Assembly (NCBI GenBank): GCA_030725745.1
Contig: JANRFH010000006.1
Location: 59,720-123,719, forward strand
Direction: 5' to 3'
Length of the DNA stretch: 64,000 nt
Source: Akkermansiaceae bacterium
GTDB lineage: Bacteria; Verrucomicrobiota; Verrucomicrobiia; Verrucomicrobiales; Akkermansiaceae
The notes beneath the pieces were generated by a model. It had not been told where the DNA came from. It worked only from the letters and a program-made list of their open reading frames with translations, and did not search any database. Positions 32,670 through 40,954 of the stretch are shown here, one piece after another (position 1 is the first letter of the stretch; each line of letters begins with the position of its first letter). Made by a program: the position numbers and the translations under genes.

Positions 32670-33658
32670 GCCCCACTGCCGCCCGCCGACTCATACCCTG
32701 GTTCATCTGGCTCGGTGCATTCTACTGCATCTGGCTAGCCATCGTCATCGCCGGGAATCACTGGCACACCCTCCGGGAAAACTGGGGCATCGCCCTCGCC
32801 ATGGCCATGGGCTCCTACGCCGCAGGATCCACTCCCATGGGCGGAGGCACCGTCGGCTTCCCTGTCCTCGTTTTGCTTTTTAAACAAAGCGCCATGCTCG
32901 GGCGCGATTTCTCCTTCGCAGTCCAGAGCATCGGCATGACCAGCGCCGCCATCCTCATCATCTGCCGCCGCCAACCCGTCGAGTGGCCGATGGTGCGCTG
33001 GGCCATGCTAGGATCACTCATCGGCACACCCCTCGGCATCCTTTTCATCGCGCCCCTAGTCCCGCCGCTCATCATCAAAATCCTCTTCGCCGTCGTCTGG
33101 TGCTCATTCGGCGTTCTCCACCTCTACCGCCTTAAAGAACTCGCCCGCCACGAAGGCCTCGCCCCCGGCGCACACCGCTTCGACCGCAATGCCGGCATCC
33201 TCGTCGGCCTGTTCGCCGGAGCCACCGTAGCCGCCATCACCGGCGTCGGCATCGACATGGTGCTCTACGCCGTCCTCGTCCTTCTCTGCCAGGCGGATCT
33301 GAAAATCGCCATCCCCAGCTCCGTCATCATCATGGCCTTCACCTCCCTCGTCGGCATCGCCACCAAAAACCTCTTCGGCGGAGTCCAGCCGGGCGTCTTC
33401 GAAAACTGGCTCGCCGCCGCACCCGTTGTCGCCCTCGGCGCACCCCTCGGCGCCTTCATCGTCGATAAAGTCGGCCGCGCCCCCACCCTCCTCCTCGTCT
33501 CCATCCTCTGCATCGGCCAATTCGCATGGACTATGACCGACGAATGGGCACGCCTCGGCCTCCTCGGCCTCACCGCCTCCCTCGGCGGCGTCCTCCTTTT
33601 CAACCTCGCCTTCGAATGGCTTCACAGAAAAGGCAATCGCCTCGGCCGCAGGTCTTGA
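32666..33658 (+). CDS. TauE/SafE-type membrane transporter
   Basis: 330 residues with about eight predicted membrane spans, for example LIPWFIWLGAFYCIWLAIVI, VPPLIIKILFAVVWCSFGVL and AVLVLLCQADLKIAIPSS. The N-terminal GSYAAGSTPMGGGTVGFPVL motif and the duplicated layout fit the TauE/SafE sulfite/sulfonate exporter family. The substrate is not certain. It overlaps the DUF1080 stop by four bases, so the two are one operon. Confidence 0.85.
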   Translation: MSPTAARRLIPWFIWLGAFYCIWLAIVIAGNHWHTLRENWGIALAMAMGSYAAGSTPMGGGTVGFPVLVLLFKQSAMLGRDFSFAVQSIGMTSAAILIICRRQPVEWPMVRWAMLGSLIGTPLGILFIAPLVPPLIIKILFAVVWCSFGVLHLYRLKELARHEGLAPGAHRFDRNAGILVGLFAGATVAAITGVGIDMVLYAVLVLLCQADLKIAIPSSVIIMAFTSLVGIATKNLFGGVQPGVFENWLAAAPVVALGAPLGAFIVDKVGRAPTLLLVSILCIGQFAWTMTDEWARLGLLGLTASLGGVLLFNLAFEWLHRKGNRLGRRS

Positions 33659-33720
33659 TCCACCATCTTCCTTGAGAATTGAAATTTGATGTTTGAGAGT
33701 TAGATGCGCAGCATCGCCAC

Positions 33721-35964
33721 GTGATCGCCCGCGTCCTCATCGACGGCCCTTCCGAGCTTGTTTTCGACTACGCCATCCCCGCCGACCTCCCCGTCGTCGA
33801 GGGCTGCCGCGTGCGCGTGCCGATCCGGCAAAAATCAACCTCGGGAACCGTCCTCTCGGTCAATCCCCCGCCCGAACAATCCGAATTCGCCATGCGGGAA
33901 ATCCAGTCCCTTATCGACCCCGAACCACTCATCACACCGGTTCTCCTCAAAGTCGCTCGCTGGATATCAAATTACTACGGCTCCAGTATCGAAAGCGTCA
34001 TACGCTCCATCCTCCCCGAAGCCGTCCGCACCGAGGACAACTCCGCCAAGACCCGCCGCATTGCCACAGCGAACGAAAACATCCCCGCAGAAGACCTAGA
34101 AAAACTCGAAAAACGCGCGCCCAAGCAACACATCATCCTCACCCTCCTCCTAGCCGCCGAAAACCGCACCCTCCCCACCACAGAGCTTGGCGATGGCTCC
34201 GCCCCATCCCTCAAAAGCCTCGAGTCCAAAGGCTTGGTGAAAATTTCCACCGAAGAAGTCCGCCGCGACCCCGAAGCCGCCGATGAAATCATCCCCTCCC
34301 AACCCCTCACCCTCAACGACCAGCAACAAGAGGCGTTTGAAGCCATCAAAGGAGCGCTGCCTTTAGGCGGCGAGTCACAAGAAGACCCGCCGCTAAACGG
34401 CAGCGCTCCATTTCTCCTCCTCGGCGTCACCGGCTCCGGAAAAACCGAAGTCTACCTCCAGTCAGCCCAAGCCGCCCTCGACCTCGGTAAAACCGTCCTC
34501 GTCCTCGTCCCAGAAATCGCCCTCACCCCCCAGACCGTCCGCCGTTTCAAAGCCCGTTTCTCCCAGCTCAACGACCAAGTCGCCGTCCTCCACTCAAACC
34601 TCTCCCAAGGCGAGCGTTTCGACGAATGGCACCGCATCCGCACCGGCAAAGCCCGCATCGTCATCGGCGCAAGATCCGCCGTCTTCGCCCCCCTCCCGGA
34701 TCTCGGCCTCATCATCATCGATGAGGAACACGAATCCACCTACAAGCAGGAAAACGTCCCCCGCTACCAAGCCCGCGACGTCGCCGTCCTCCGCGCCGCC
34801 TTCGAGCCATGCACCATCGTCCTAGGCTCCGCCACACCATCCCTAGAGAGCTGGCAAAACACCCAGAACGGGAAATACCAGCTCCTCCGCCTCGACAAAC
34901 GCGCCGACGCACACTCCATGCCCCTCGTCCGAGTCATCGACATGCGTTTGGAAAAACAAAAGCAGAAAGGCCAGACACCCATCCTCTCAGACCGACTCCG
35001 AACCGCCCTCGAACAACGCCTCGAAAAAGGCGAGCAATCCATCCTATTCCTCAACCGCCGCGGCTTCGCCCGCTCCCTCCAATGCCACGGCTGCGGCCAC
35101 ACCTGCGAGTGCCCACACTGCGCCGTCGCCCTCACCTACCACCGCACCGATGAAAGGCTGGTCTGCCACGTCTGCGGCCACCAATCCATCGTCCCGAGGA
35201 AATGTCCGGAGTGTAAAAACGCCGGCATCGCCCTCCAAGGTTACGGCACCCAAAAGGTCGAAGAAGTCCTCCAAAAAGTCCTGCCCGAAGCACGCTTCGC
35301 CCGCATCGATGCCGATGCAATGCGCCGCAAAAACACCCTCAAAGACATCCTCCGGAAATTCAAATCGCAAAAAATCGACATCCTCATCGGCACCCAGATG
35401 ATCGCCAAGGGACTCCATTTCCCCAACGTCACCCTCGTCGGAATCCTCAACGCCGACCTCGGCCTCCACGTCCCGGACTTCCGCGCCGGTGAACGCACCT
35501 TCCAGCTCATCACCCAAGTCGCCGGACGCGCCGGGCGTGGCGAACTCGAAGGCGAAGTCATCGTGCAAACCTTCACCCCCCACAGCCCCAGCATCCAGTT
35601 CGCCCGCAAGCACGACTTCGATGGCTACGCCGAACAGGAAATGGAAATGCGCCACCAATTCCGCTTCCCCCCCTTCGCCCACTGCGGCGTTCTCACCGCC
35701 CGCTCCACCCACGAGCGCCGCGCCGAGTTCACCCTCCAAACCCTCCACCTCCGCCTCAAAGAAAACCTCCCCCAAGGCATCACCCTCGGGGAAGTCCTAC
35801 CCAGCCCCCTCATCCGCTCCCACGACCAGTTCCGCTTCCAGATCACCCTCCGCTCAAACAAAGCCCGCCCCCTCACCAACCACATCCAGGCCATCCTCCA
35901 GAAAACCACCCTCCCCGAAGACGTCACTGTCGTCTTCGACATGGATGCTTATAATTTTTCGTAA
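33721..35964 (+). CDS. priA: Primosomal protein N', replication restart helicase
   Basis: 747 residues. The helicase core has LGVTGSGKTEVYLQ near residue 232, IIDEEHESTYKQ near 332 and GSATPSLESW near 371; the zinc-binding region CHGCGHTCECPHCAVALTY, continuing to the second Cys pairs, is near residues 455-500, with all eight cysteines; the C-terminal domain is complete. The start is GTG at 33721 and no in-frame ATG precedes it. Residues about 210-230 (GALPLGGESQEDPPLNGSAP) are an expansion just before the Walker A motif, encoded by a double palindromic repeat. PriA reloads replication forks after collapse. Confidence 0.97.
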   Translation: MIARVLIDGPSELVFDYAIPADLPVVEGCRVRVPIRQKSTSGTVLSVNPPPEQSEFAMREIQSLIDPEPLITPVLLKVARWISNYYGSSIESVIRSILPEAVRTEDNSAKTRRIATANENIPAEDLEKLEKRAPKQHIILTLLLAAENRTLPTTELGDGSAPSLKSLESKGLVKISTEEVRRDPEAADEIIPSQPLTLNDQQQEAFEAIKGALPLGGESQEDPPLNGSAPFLLLGVTGSGKTEVYLQSAQAALDLGKTVLVLVPEIALTPQTVRRFKARFSQLNDQVAVLHSNLSQGERFDEWHRIRTGKARIVIGARSAVFAPLPDLGLIIIDEEHESTYKQENVPRYQARDVAVLRAAFEPCTIVLGSATPSLESWQNTQNGKYQLLRLDKRADAHSMPLVRVIDMRLEKQKQKGQTPILSDRLRTALEQRLEKGEQSILFLNRRGFARSLQCHGCGHTCECPHCAVALTYHRTDERLVCHVCGHQSIVPRKCPECKNAGIALQGYGTQKVEEVLQKVLPEARFARIDADAMRRKNTLKDILRKFKSQKIDILIGTQMIAKGLHFPNVTLVGILNADLGLHVPDFRAGERTFQLITQVAGRAGRGELEGEVIVQTFTPHSPSIQFARKHDFDGYAEQEMEMRHQFRFPPFAHCGVLTARSTHERRAEFTLQTLHLRLKENLPQGITLGEVLPSPLIRSHDQFRFQITLRSNKARPLTNHIQAILQKTTLPEDVTVVFDMDAYNFS
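34351..34409. repeat. Double palindromic repeat inside the priA reading frame
   Basis: Two 22-base copies face each other: 34351-34372 with core CGCTGCCTTTAGGCGGCG, and 34388-34409 on the opposite strand with core CGCTGCCGTTTAGCGGCG. Together they form a near-perfect 59-base palindrome. The reading frame is preserved. The encoded peptide lies between the strand preceding Walker A and the Walker A loop. Confidence 0.8.
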
Positions 35965-35999
35965 GCGGGCTGGCGCTCGGCCCTGCCAAAAAGCAGCGA

Positions 36000-36248
36000 C
36001 TAGATCCGGTTCAGCAGATCCGTCTTCTTGTCGTTGAATTCCTGATCGGTGAGGATGCCCGAGTCGCGGAGTTTCCCGAGGTTTCCGAGAAGCTCCATGA
36101 TCTCCGAGGAATCTTGCTTGGGCGCTTGAGAAGGCTGGCTTTGGAAGCCGGATGACTGCTGAGGGCTGGAAGCTGGAGCGAAGTTCTGTGGCTCGGCGAA
36201 ATTGGTGGGCGCCTGCGGAGCGGATGGAATGAGGCCGGGGCCTTGCAC
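36000..36248 (-). CDS. Small SHOCT-domain protein
   Basis: 82 residues. The N-terminal half is Pro/Gln/Ser-rich and probably disordered. The C-terminal half (IMELLGNLGKLRDSGILTDQ followed by EFNDKKTDLLNRI) matches the SHOCT motif (short C-terminal oligomerisation domain). The start is GTG at 36246-36248; an in-frame stop lies nine codons upstream. It is divergent from a thioredoxin gene, with only 27 bases between the two chosen starts. Confidence 0.7.
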   Translation of the reverse strand: MQGPGLIPSAPQAPTNFAEPQNFAPASSPQQSSGFQSQPSQAPKQDSSEIMELLGNLGKLRDSGILTDQEFNDKKTDLLNRI

Positions 36249-36275
36249 GAGCGGAAGATTCAGGGTGGCCCTTCA

Positions 36276-36773
36276 GTGACTCCTATTAGTGAGGTGGACT
36301 TCGACCATTTCATCGCCGAGCCAGGAAAACTCAACATCGTGGATTTCCATGCCGACTGGTGCGGCCCATGCAAAACCCTAGGCCCCATCCTTGAGCAGGT
36401 AGTGACGGAAAACGGATTGAAGGCTCGACTTGGAACTTTCGATGTCGATCAGGGAAAGGAGTTTGCGCGCGACCAAGGAGTTTCAGGTATTCCAGACGTG
36501 CGGTTTTACATCGACGGCAAGATGGTTGACCGCTTTGTCGGAGGTGAATCCAAGGCACGTGTGGAGGAGCTGATCGCAAAGCACACTGCAGGAATCATCC
36601 CTGCGAACGATTTCGCAGGACAGCTCAATGCGGGCATCGACAGCCTAGGAATGCCTAACACGACGACCGAAGAGATTCCCGCAAGACCTGAAGCCGCCAA
36701 TACGAAGCCGCTCGAAGAAGCGATGGCGCCGATGGATGAAGAGTGGCTCCCGCCCGGCATGAGCCGGAAATAG
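36276..36773 (+). CDS. Thioredoxin-fold protein with CGPC active site
   Basis: 165 residues. The active site is DFHADWCGPCKTLGPILEQ near residue 22, and cis-proline occurs in VSGIPDVRFYIDG. The C-terminal 50 residues extend beyond a normal 105-residue thioredoxin and are rich in Ala/Pro/Glu, ending WLPPGMSRK; their role is unclear. The GTG start at 36276 is chosen because AGGGTGG is nine bases upstream; an in-frame TTG at 36243 would overlap the divergent gene. It is convergent with the SNF2 helicase, 3 bases apart. Confidence 0.8.
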   Translation: MTPISEVDFDHFIAEPGKLNIVDFHADWCGPCKTLGPILEQVVTENGLKARLGTFDVDQGKEFARDQGVSGIPDVRFYIDGKMVDRFVGGESKARVEELIAKHTAGIIPANDFAGQLNAGIDSLGMPNTTTEEIPARPEAANTKPLEEAMAPMDEEWLPPGMSRK

Positions 36774-36776
36774 ATT

Positions 36777-39506
36777 TCACCCAAGTAGCTCGCGGATCAT
36801 TGAGGCATTCAGCTTCCTGACGACATCTGCGTCTGCCAGCAGGCCTTCGGCGAGCTTTGCTTTCTCCTGCTGGAGGCGATGGATGCGTTCCTCGACGGTT
36901 TCTTGGCAGAGAAGTTTGTGCACGAAAACGGGTTTATCTTGGCCGATGCGGTAGGCTCGGTCGGTGGCTTGGGCTTCGGCGGCGGGGTTCCACCATGGAT
37001 CGTAGTGGATGACGGTATCGGCGGCGGTGAGGTTGAGACCGGTGCCACCGGCTTTTAGGGAAATGAGGAACAGCGGGACTTCGCCAGTCTGGAATTGCTC
37101 GACGAGTTTGCCGCGATCCTTCGATCCGCCAGTGAGCTTCAGGTAGCCGATCTTTTCCTTCACCAAGTGCTCCTCAATGAGCGAGAGCATGGTGGTGAAC
37201 TGTGAGAAAAGAAGGATACGGCGGCCTTCCTCGATGAGGGTGGCGAGAAGTTCGGTGAGAAATTTCAGTTTCGCGGAATTCCGGACGCCTGCGGAAAAAT
37301 CCTCCGGGAGCAGGCGTGGGTCGCAGCAGATTTGACGGAGTTTCAGCAGTGCATCGAGGAAGACGATTTGGGATTGCTCAATGCCACGTGCGGCGATGGC
37401 TTCGCGGACGCGCTTGTCCATGGTGGCGCGCACGGTTTCGTAGAGATCCTTCTGATCGGAATGCAGCTCGATGAGATGGACGAGTTCCGTCTTCGGCGGC
37501 AGTTCCGTGGCGACTTGGTCTTTGGTGCGGCGCAGGACAAGGGGAGCGATGCGTTTTTTCAGCAGGGCGTTTTTTTCCGCATCGCCTTCCTCCTCGATGG
37601 GTTTGCGGAAACGGGTGTTGAAACCGTCCTCCGTGCCGAGGTAACCGGGGATAAGGAAATTCATCAGGCTCCACAGCTCGCCGAGGTGATTCTCAATGGG
37701 TGTGCCGGAGAGACAAAGACGGTGGCGAGCGACGACGCGGCAAGCTGCCTGCGTGACCTTAGCGCGCGGGTTCTTGATATACTGCGCCTCATCGAGAACA
37801 AATAGGTGATACTGGAAGCCTAGTATCTTCTCAATGTCGCGCTGGAGCAGCGCGAAGGATGTGATGACCACCTCGGCATGGGGGATGGAGCGGTAATATT
37901 TCCTGCGCTCCGCTCCGTTCAGCACGAGTACAGTTAAACCCGGAGCAAACTTGCGAGCCTCTGCCTGCCAGTTTGGCACAACAGAAGTGGGGGCGATGAC
38001 TAGGGAGGGCTTGCCACCGCTGCGTCCAGAGGTTTTTTCCGCCATCAGGTGGGCTAGGGTCTGGAGGGTTTTGCCCAAGCCCATGTCATCGGCGAGGATG
38101 CCGTGCAGGCCGTGTTGCGAGAGGAACTGCATCCATTCGTAGCCCGCCTTCTGATAGTCGCGCAGCGTCGCCTTGATTTCTACAGGTGTTTCCACCTCCT
38201 CGACTTGCGAGAAATTTTCTAGGCGCTTCCTGAGCTCCGCGAGGCCTTTCGGCGTGGCTAGTCCAAGGCCTTCCAGCCCGCCAAGCGCCGCCGCATCGAG
38301 GGCGTGGACTTGCACCTTTCCGAAAAACTTCGGGTCGATGAGTGCGGATAAGTGGCGGAGGATGCGGCGCACGCGCCCGGTGGGGAGCTTGAGCGCATCG
38401 CCGTTGGGCAGAGGCGCATAGACATGACCGGCATCGGGTCTATCGAGGGTTTCTTCGAGGAAATCCTGTTTCAGCAAGCCCGCGAGGATGGGCATGAGGT
38501 CATACCTCTCCCCTTCCACATCGAAGCCAACCGAGAGGCTGAACCATCCCCCGTCAGAGAAATCCCCTTCGTAAGGTTCCTCACCGTCGGTGTCCTGAGA
38601 GAGCTTTGTATCCCATTTTTCTGGATCGGCATCGTGGACTTCATGGCCGACCCCCGGCTCGATGACCACGCTCCATCCACGCGCTTCAAGTTCGGCAACC
38701 GTTTCGCCACGAAAGCGGTGCCAGAAGGCATCCACCGGCATGCGTCCGGGATCGGGGAACCACTTGTCAGTTCCAGCAGTGACGGATCGGGACTTCATGC
38801 TGAGGAGAAATCGCCAGGCGGGGTTCGACTTCATCGAGGACAACCCGGTTTCACGTAGCTGACGGGTCGCACGCATCTCCGCAGGTGTGGAGCCGCCCTC
38901 TCCAGCCGCATCGAGCGGCCTACGGTCTTTCCCGTAGGTGGCAGATGCCTCGGCGTAAATCCACTCGCCCGGATCTTTTTCCCCGAGGGATTGGAGGAGA
39001 AGCTTTGTCGCCTTGTCCACCTCTCCCTTGCGGACGACGAGCTCGAATTTTGCATCCGGCATTTCTGCGACGACCTGCGGCTGCCCTTTACCGCTCAGAG
39101 CGATTTCCACCGCCTCCTTGGGCGACCTCCCGAAATAGCGGCTCAGCTTGCGCTCCTTCGCCATTTTCCCGACGACCGCGAAGCCGTGTTCACAGAAAGC
39201 CCCAACCTCACAGGGGCAGGTGGTTTCAAATCCGAAACTCCCGCCCTCTTCCCAGAAAGCCCCGTCGACCTCGGCTCCGGCAACGTCAGCCGAGAAACAA
39301 ATTTCCCCCGCGCCCTCATCGAGACGCAGTGCCTTGACCTTCGGGATCATTTTCCCGCCAAGACCCCGCACCTCTTCCTCGAACCTCTCGACCCAGGCGC
39401 CTTCAGCCAGATATTCCTCCAATGCCCCGATGATCTCCACGTGGGGCGAGGCTATTTTCCAAGCCCCGCAGCGTCCATCCTGATTTAAAAACCGGGAAAT
39501 TGACAA
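36777..39506 (-). CDS. SNF2-family helicase with SWIM zinc finger
   Basis: 909 residues. A SWIM-like zinc motif (CPCEVGAFCEHGFA) is near residue 105. The ATPase part has DDMGLGKTLQTLAHL near residue 472, VLDEAQYIKNPRAKVTQAA near 570, SGTPIENHLGELWSL and a C-terminal helicase lobe (LSLKAGGTGLNLTAADTVIH, DPWWNPAAEAQATDRAYRIG). It is like bacterial RapA/HepA relatives that remodel DNA-protein complexes. The start is TTG, directly after an in-frame stop, so a later start is possible. It ends 3 bases from the thioredoxin gene and starts 29 bases from the Phd antitoxin gene. Confidence 0.9.
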   Translation of the reverse strand: MSISRFLNQDGRCGAWKIASPHVEIIGALEEYLAEGAWVERFEEEVRGLGGKMIPKVKALRLDEGAGEICFSADVAGAEVDGAFWEEGGSFGFETTCPCEVGAFCEHGFAVVGKMAKERKLSRYFGRSPKEAVEIALSGKGQPQVVAEMPDAKFELVVRKGEVDKATKLLLQSLGEKDPGEWIYAEASATYGKDRRPLDAAGEGGSTPAEMRATRQLRETGLSSMKSNPAWRFLLSMKSRSVTAGTDKWFPDPGRMPVDAFWHRFRGETVAELEARGWSVVIEPGVGHEVHDADPEKWDTKLSQDTDGEEPYEGDFSDGGWFSLSVGFDVEGERYDLMPILAGLLKQDFLEETLDRPDAGHVYAPLPNGDALKLPTGRVRRILRHLSALIDPKFFGKVQVHALDAAALGGLEGLGLATPKGLAELRKRLENFSQVEEVETPVEIKATLRDYQKAGYEWMQFLSQHGLHGILADDMGLGKTLQTLAHLMAEKTSGRSGGKPSLVIAPTSVVPNWQAEARKFAPGLTVLVLNGAERRKYYRSIPHAEVVITSFALLQRDIEKILGFQYHLFVLDEAQYIKNPRAKVTQAACRVVARHRLCLSGTPIENHLGELWSLMNFLIPGYLGTEDGFNTRFRKPIEEEGDAEKNALLKKRIAPLVLRRTKDQVATELPPKTELVHLIELHSDQKDLYETVRATMDKRVREAIAARGIEQSQIVFLDALLKLRQICCDPRLLPEDFSAGVRNSAKLKFLTELLATLIEEGRRILLFSQFTTMLSLIEEHLVKEKIGYLKLTGGSKDRGKLVEQFQTGEVPLFLISLKAGGTGLNLTAADTVIHYDPWWNPAAEAQATDRAYRIGQDKPVFVHKLLCQETVEERIHRLQQEKAKLAEGLLADADVVRKLNASMIRELLG

Positions 39507-39511
39507 TCAGG

Positions 39512-39526
39512 CCAGACCAGACCAGA
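39512..39526 (+). repeat. CCAGA tandem repeat between SNF2 and the antitoxin
   Basis: CCAGA occurs three times in tandem in the 29-base divergent gap just before the antitoxin start. It is a possible operator for the toxin-antitoxin repressor; no palindromic site was seen. Confidence 0.3.
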
Positions 39527-39535
39527 CTTATATTC

Positions 39536-39823
39536 ATGAAAAACATCCAAGAAGCCAAGACTCACCTCTCCCGCTTGGTGGAGCAGGCGGCGGCGGGTAA
39601 GGAAATCATCATCGCCAAGGCGGGCAGGCCGATGGCGAAGCTCGTGCCGTATATTCCGCCGCGCCCGGCACGTATCGGCGGATTTCTGGCAGGGCAGATC
39701 CAAGAGGCGCCGGATTGCTGGGAGCCGGATGAAAGCTTGCTGGAAGCCATGACCGGTGGATCGGTTTTCCCTGCCGAAAGAGCGTCCAAAGTCGCGGAAA
39801 ACGAAGCCCCCTACCGTTCCTGA
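39536..39823 (+). CDS. Phd/YefM family antitoxin
   Basis: 95 residues beginning MKNIQEAKTHLSRLVEQAAA with GKEIIIAKAGRPMAKLVPY, the typical N-terminal fold that binds DNA and toxin. The ATG at 39536 is preferred over an upstream in-frame TTG. Its stop is one base before the PIN-domain toxin start. Neutralises the VapC-like partner. Confidence 0.88.
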   Translation: MKNIQEAKTHLSRLVEQAAAGKEIIIAKAGRPMAKLVPYIPPRPARIGGFLAGQIQEAPDCWEPDESLLEAMTGGSVFPAERASKVAENEAPYRS

Positions 39824-39824
39824 A

Positions 39825-40202
39825 ATGAGAATCCTGTTAGACAGCCATGCCCTGCTCTGGTGGATGGGCGAGCCTTCGAAGCTCTCCCCTGCCGCTCGCG
39901 CTGCCATCGCCAACCCTGAAAACGAGGTCTTCGCCAGTGCCGTTTCCATCTGGGAGATCGGCCTAAAACGATCGAAGGGGAAGCTCGTTGTCCCGGAAAA
40001 CTTCGTCGATTTCCTGCCGGAGAATGGGATCGCCGAACTCCCTTTCACCTCCGCCCATGCGCAGTCCTCGGTTCTGCTTCCGACGATCCACGGTGATCCA
40101 TTCGACCGTGCATTGATCGCGCAGTGCCAGCATGAGTCGCTGACCTTCGCGACGCGTGACAAGGTAATGGCGGATTACAATATCGCCGTGCTGGAGGTTT
40201 GA
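39825..40202 (+). CDS. PIN-domain toxin (VapC-like)
   Basis: 125 residues. Acidic catalytic residues are all visible: Asp6 (LLDSHALLWW), Glu near 45 (SIWEIGLKR), Asp in DPFDRALIAQ and Asp in TRDKVMAD. They form the metal-dependent RNase centre of PIN toxins. The pair is intact, in contrast to three other modules in the window. It is 4 bases from the stop of the LURP-one-like gene. Confidence 0.9.
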   Translation: MRILLDSHALLWWMGEPSKLSPAARAAIANPENEVFASAVSIWEIGLKRSKGKLVVPENFVDFLPENGIAELPFTSAHAQSSVLLPTIHGDPFDRALIAQCQHESLTFATRDKVMADYNIAVLEV

Positions 40203-40206
40203 GCGA

Positions 40207-40881
40207 TCAGCCCCTCCTGCGCTCTAGCAGGACGAGCATGAGATAGGAGAGAATCAGGTTCAGCTCCTCGCGCGGGGAGAGTTCACCGAGTTTTTCGATG
40301 CCGAATTTCCCCTCGAAAAAGGCGGGCTGCTTGGTGAGGCGCATCACCGGCTCTCCGCTGGTGCGGGTAGCGAGGTATTTCGGGTGGAAAAGGTATCCGG
40401 TGGCGAGGCCTACCAATGGGATTTCTCCGAGGATGGAGTCCATGACCTTTGCTCCGGGGTTTTCCTCGCGGATGGAGAAATCCGGATTTTCATCGCCGGG
40501 GTTGAAGGTGTTGTAGTTGGCGCGCCAGATTGAGCGCCAGCCTTTGCGACCGACCGATCCAATGGGCTGTCCGTCGGCATCGGTGGATTCGTAGCGAGCC
40601 GACCAGTCGATGATTTTTTTCGTACGGATGTCAGCGAGTTTGGTCGCCTTGGTCTTGTCGGTGAAGAGTTCCACGTGCTCGCGGAACTTGAAGAGCTTCT
40701 GCTTGGTGTAGAGCACCGTTTTCCCCGAGGCATCGGTGACTGTCGCTTGGCTCGCGAAGGCGATCACTTTGAACGAGAGTTGGAGTGGATACTGAAGCCC
40801 TGAGAGATGGCTGGCGATGTTTCCTGTCGGCGGGGTTCCTTCGAATCTCTGAGCGGCTGTCTGGTGAGAGTTGCCTTCCAT
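40207..40881 (-). CDS. LURP-one-related / scramblase-like protein
   Basis: 224 residues of the tubby-like LURP-one-related superfamily. Evidence: YPLQLSFKVIAFASQATVTD, VLYTKQKLFKFREHVELFTD and IGSVGRKGWRSIWRANYNTF. A late hydrophobic stretch (ELNLILSYLMLVLLERR) resembles the C-terminal helix of scramblases. Function in bacteria is unknown; membrane association is inferred. It converges with the vapC-like toxin and lies downstream of the haem peroxidase in the same orientation. Confidence 0.75.
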   Translation of the reverse strand: MEGNSHQTAAQRFEGTPPTGNIASHLSGLQYPLQLSFKVIAFASQATVTDASGKTVLYTKQKLFKFREHVELFTDKTKATKLADIRTKKIIDWSARYESTDADGQPIGSVGRKGWRSIWRANYNTFNPGDENPDFSIREENPGAKVMDSILGEIPLVGLATGYLFHPKYLATRTSGEPVMRLTKQPAFFEGKFGIEKLGELSPREELNLILSYLMLVLLERRRG

Positions 40882-40954
40882 GGCTAAATGAAAGACAACG
40901 TGCTCTAGAAAACCAAGTCGGAAAGAACAGCGGGATCATTTACTGCTCCTTTCC

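Noticed and set aside
35044..35775. Long minus-strand open frame of 243 codons opposite priA
   Set aside because: Codon positions follow the priA GC bias, the product is a low-complexity acidic/glycine sequence, and priA is unquestionable.
39500..39534. TTGACA and TATATT before the Phd antitoxin as a promoter
   Set aside because: The spacing is 23 bases instead of about 17, and the -10-like box would end one base before the ATG.
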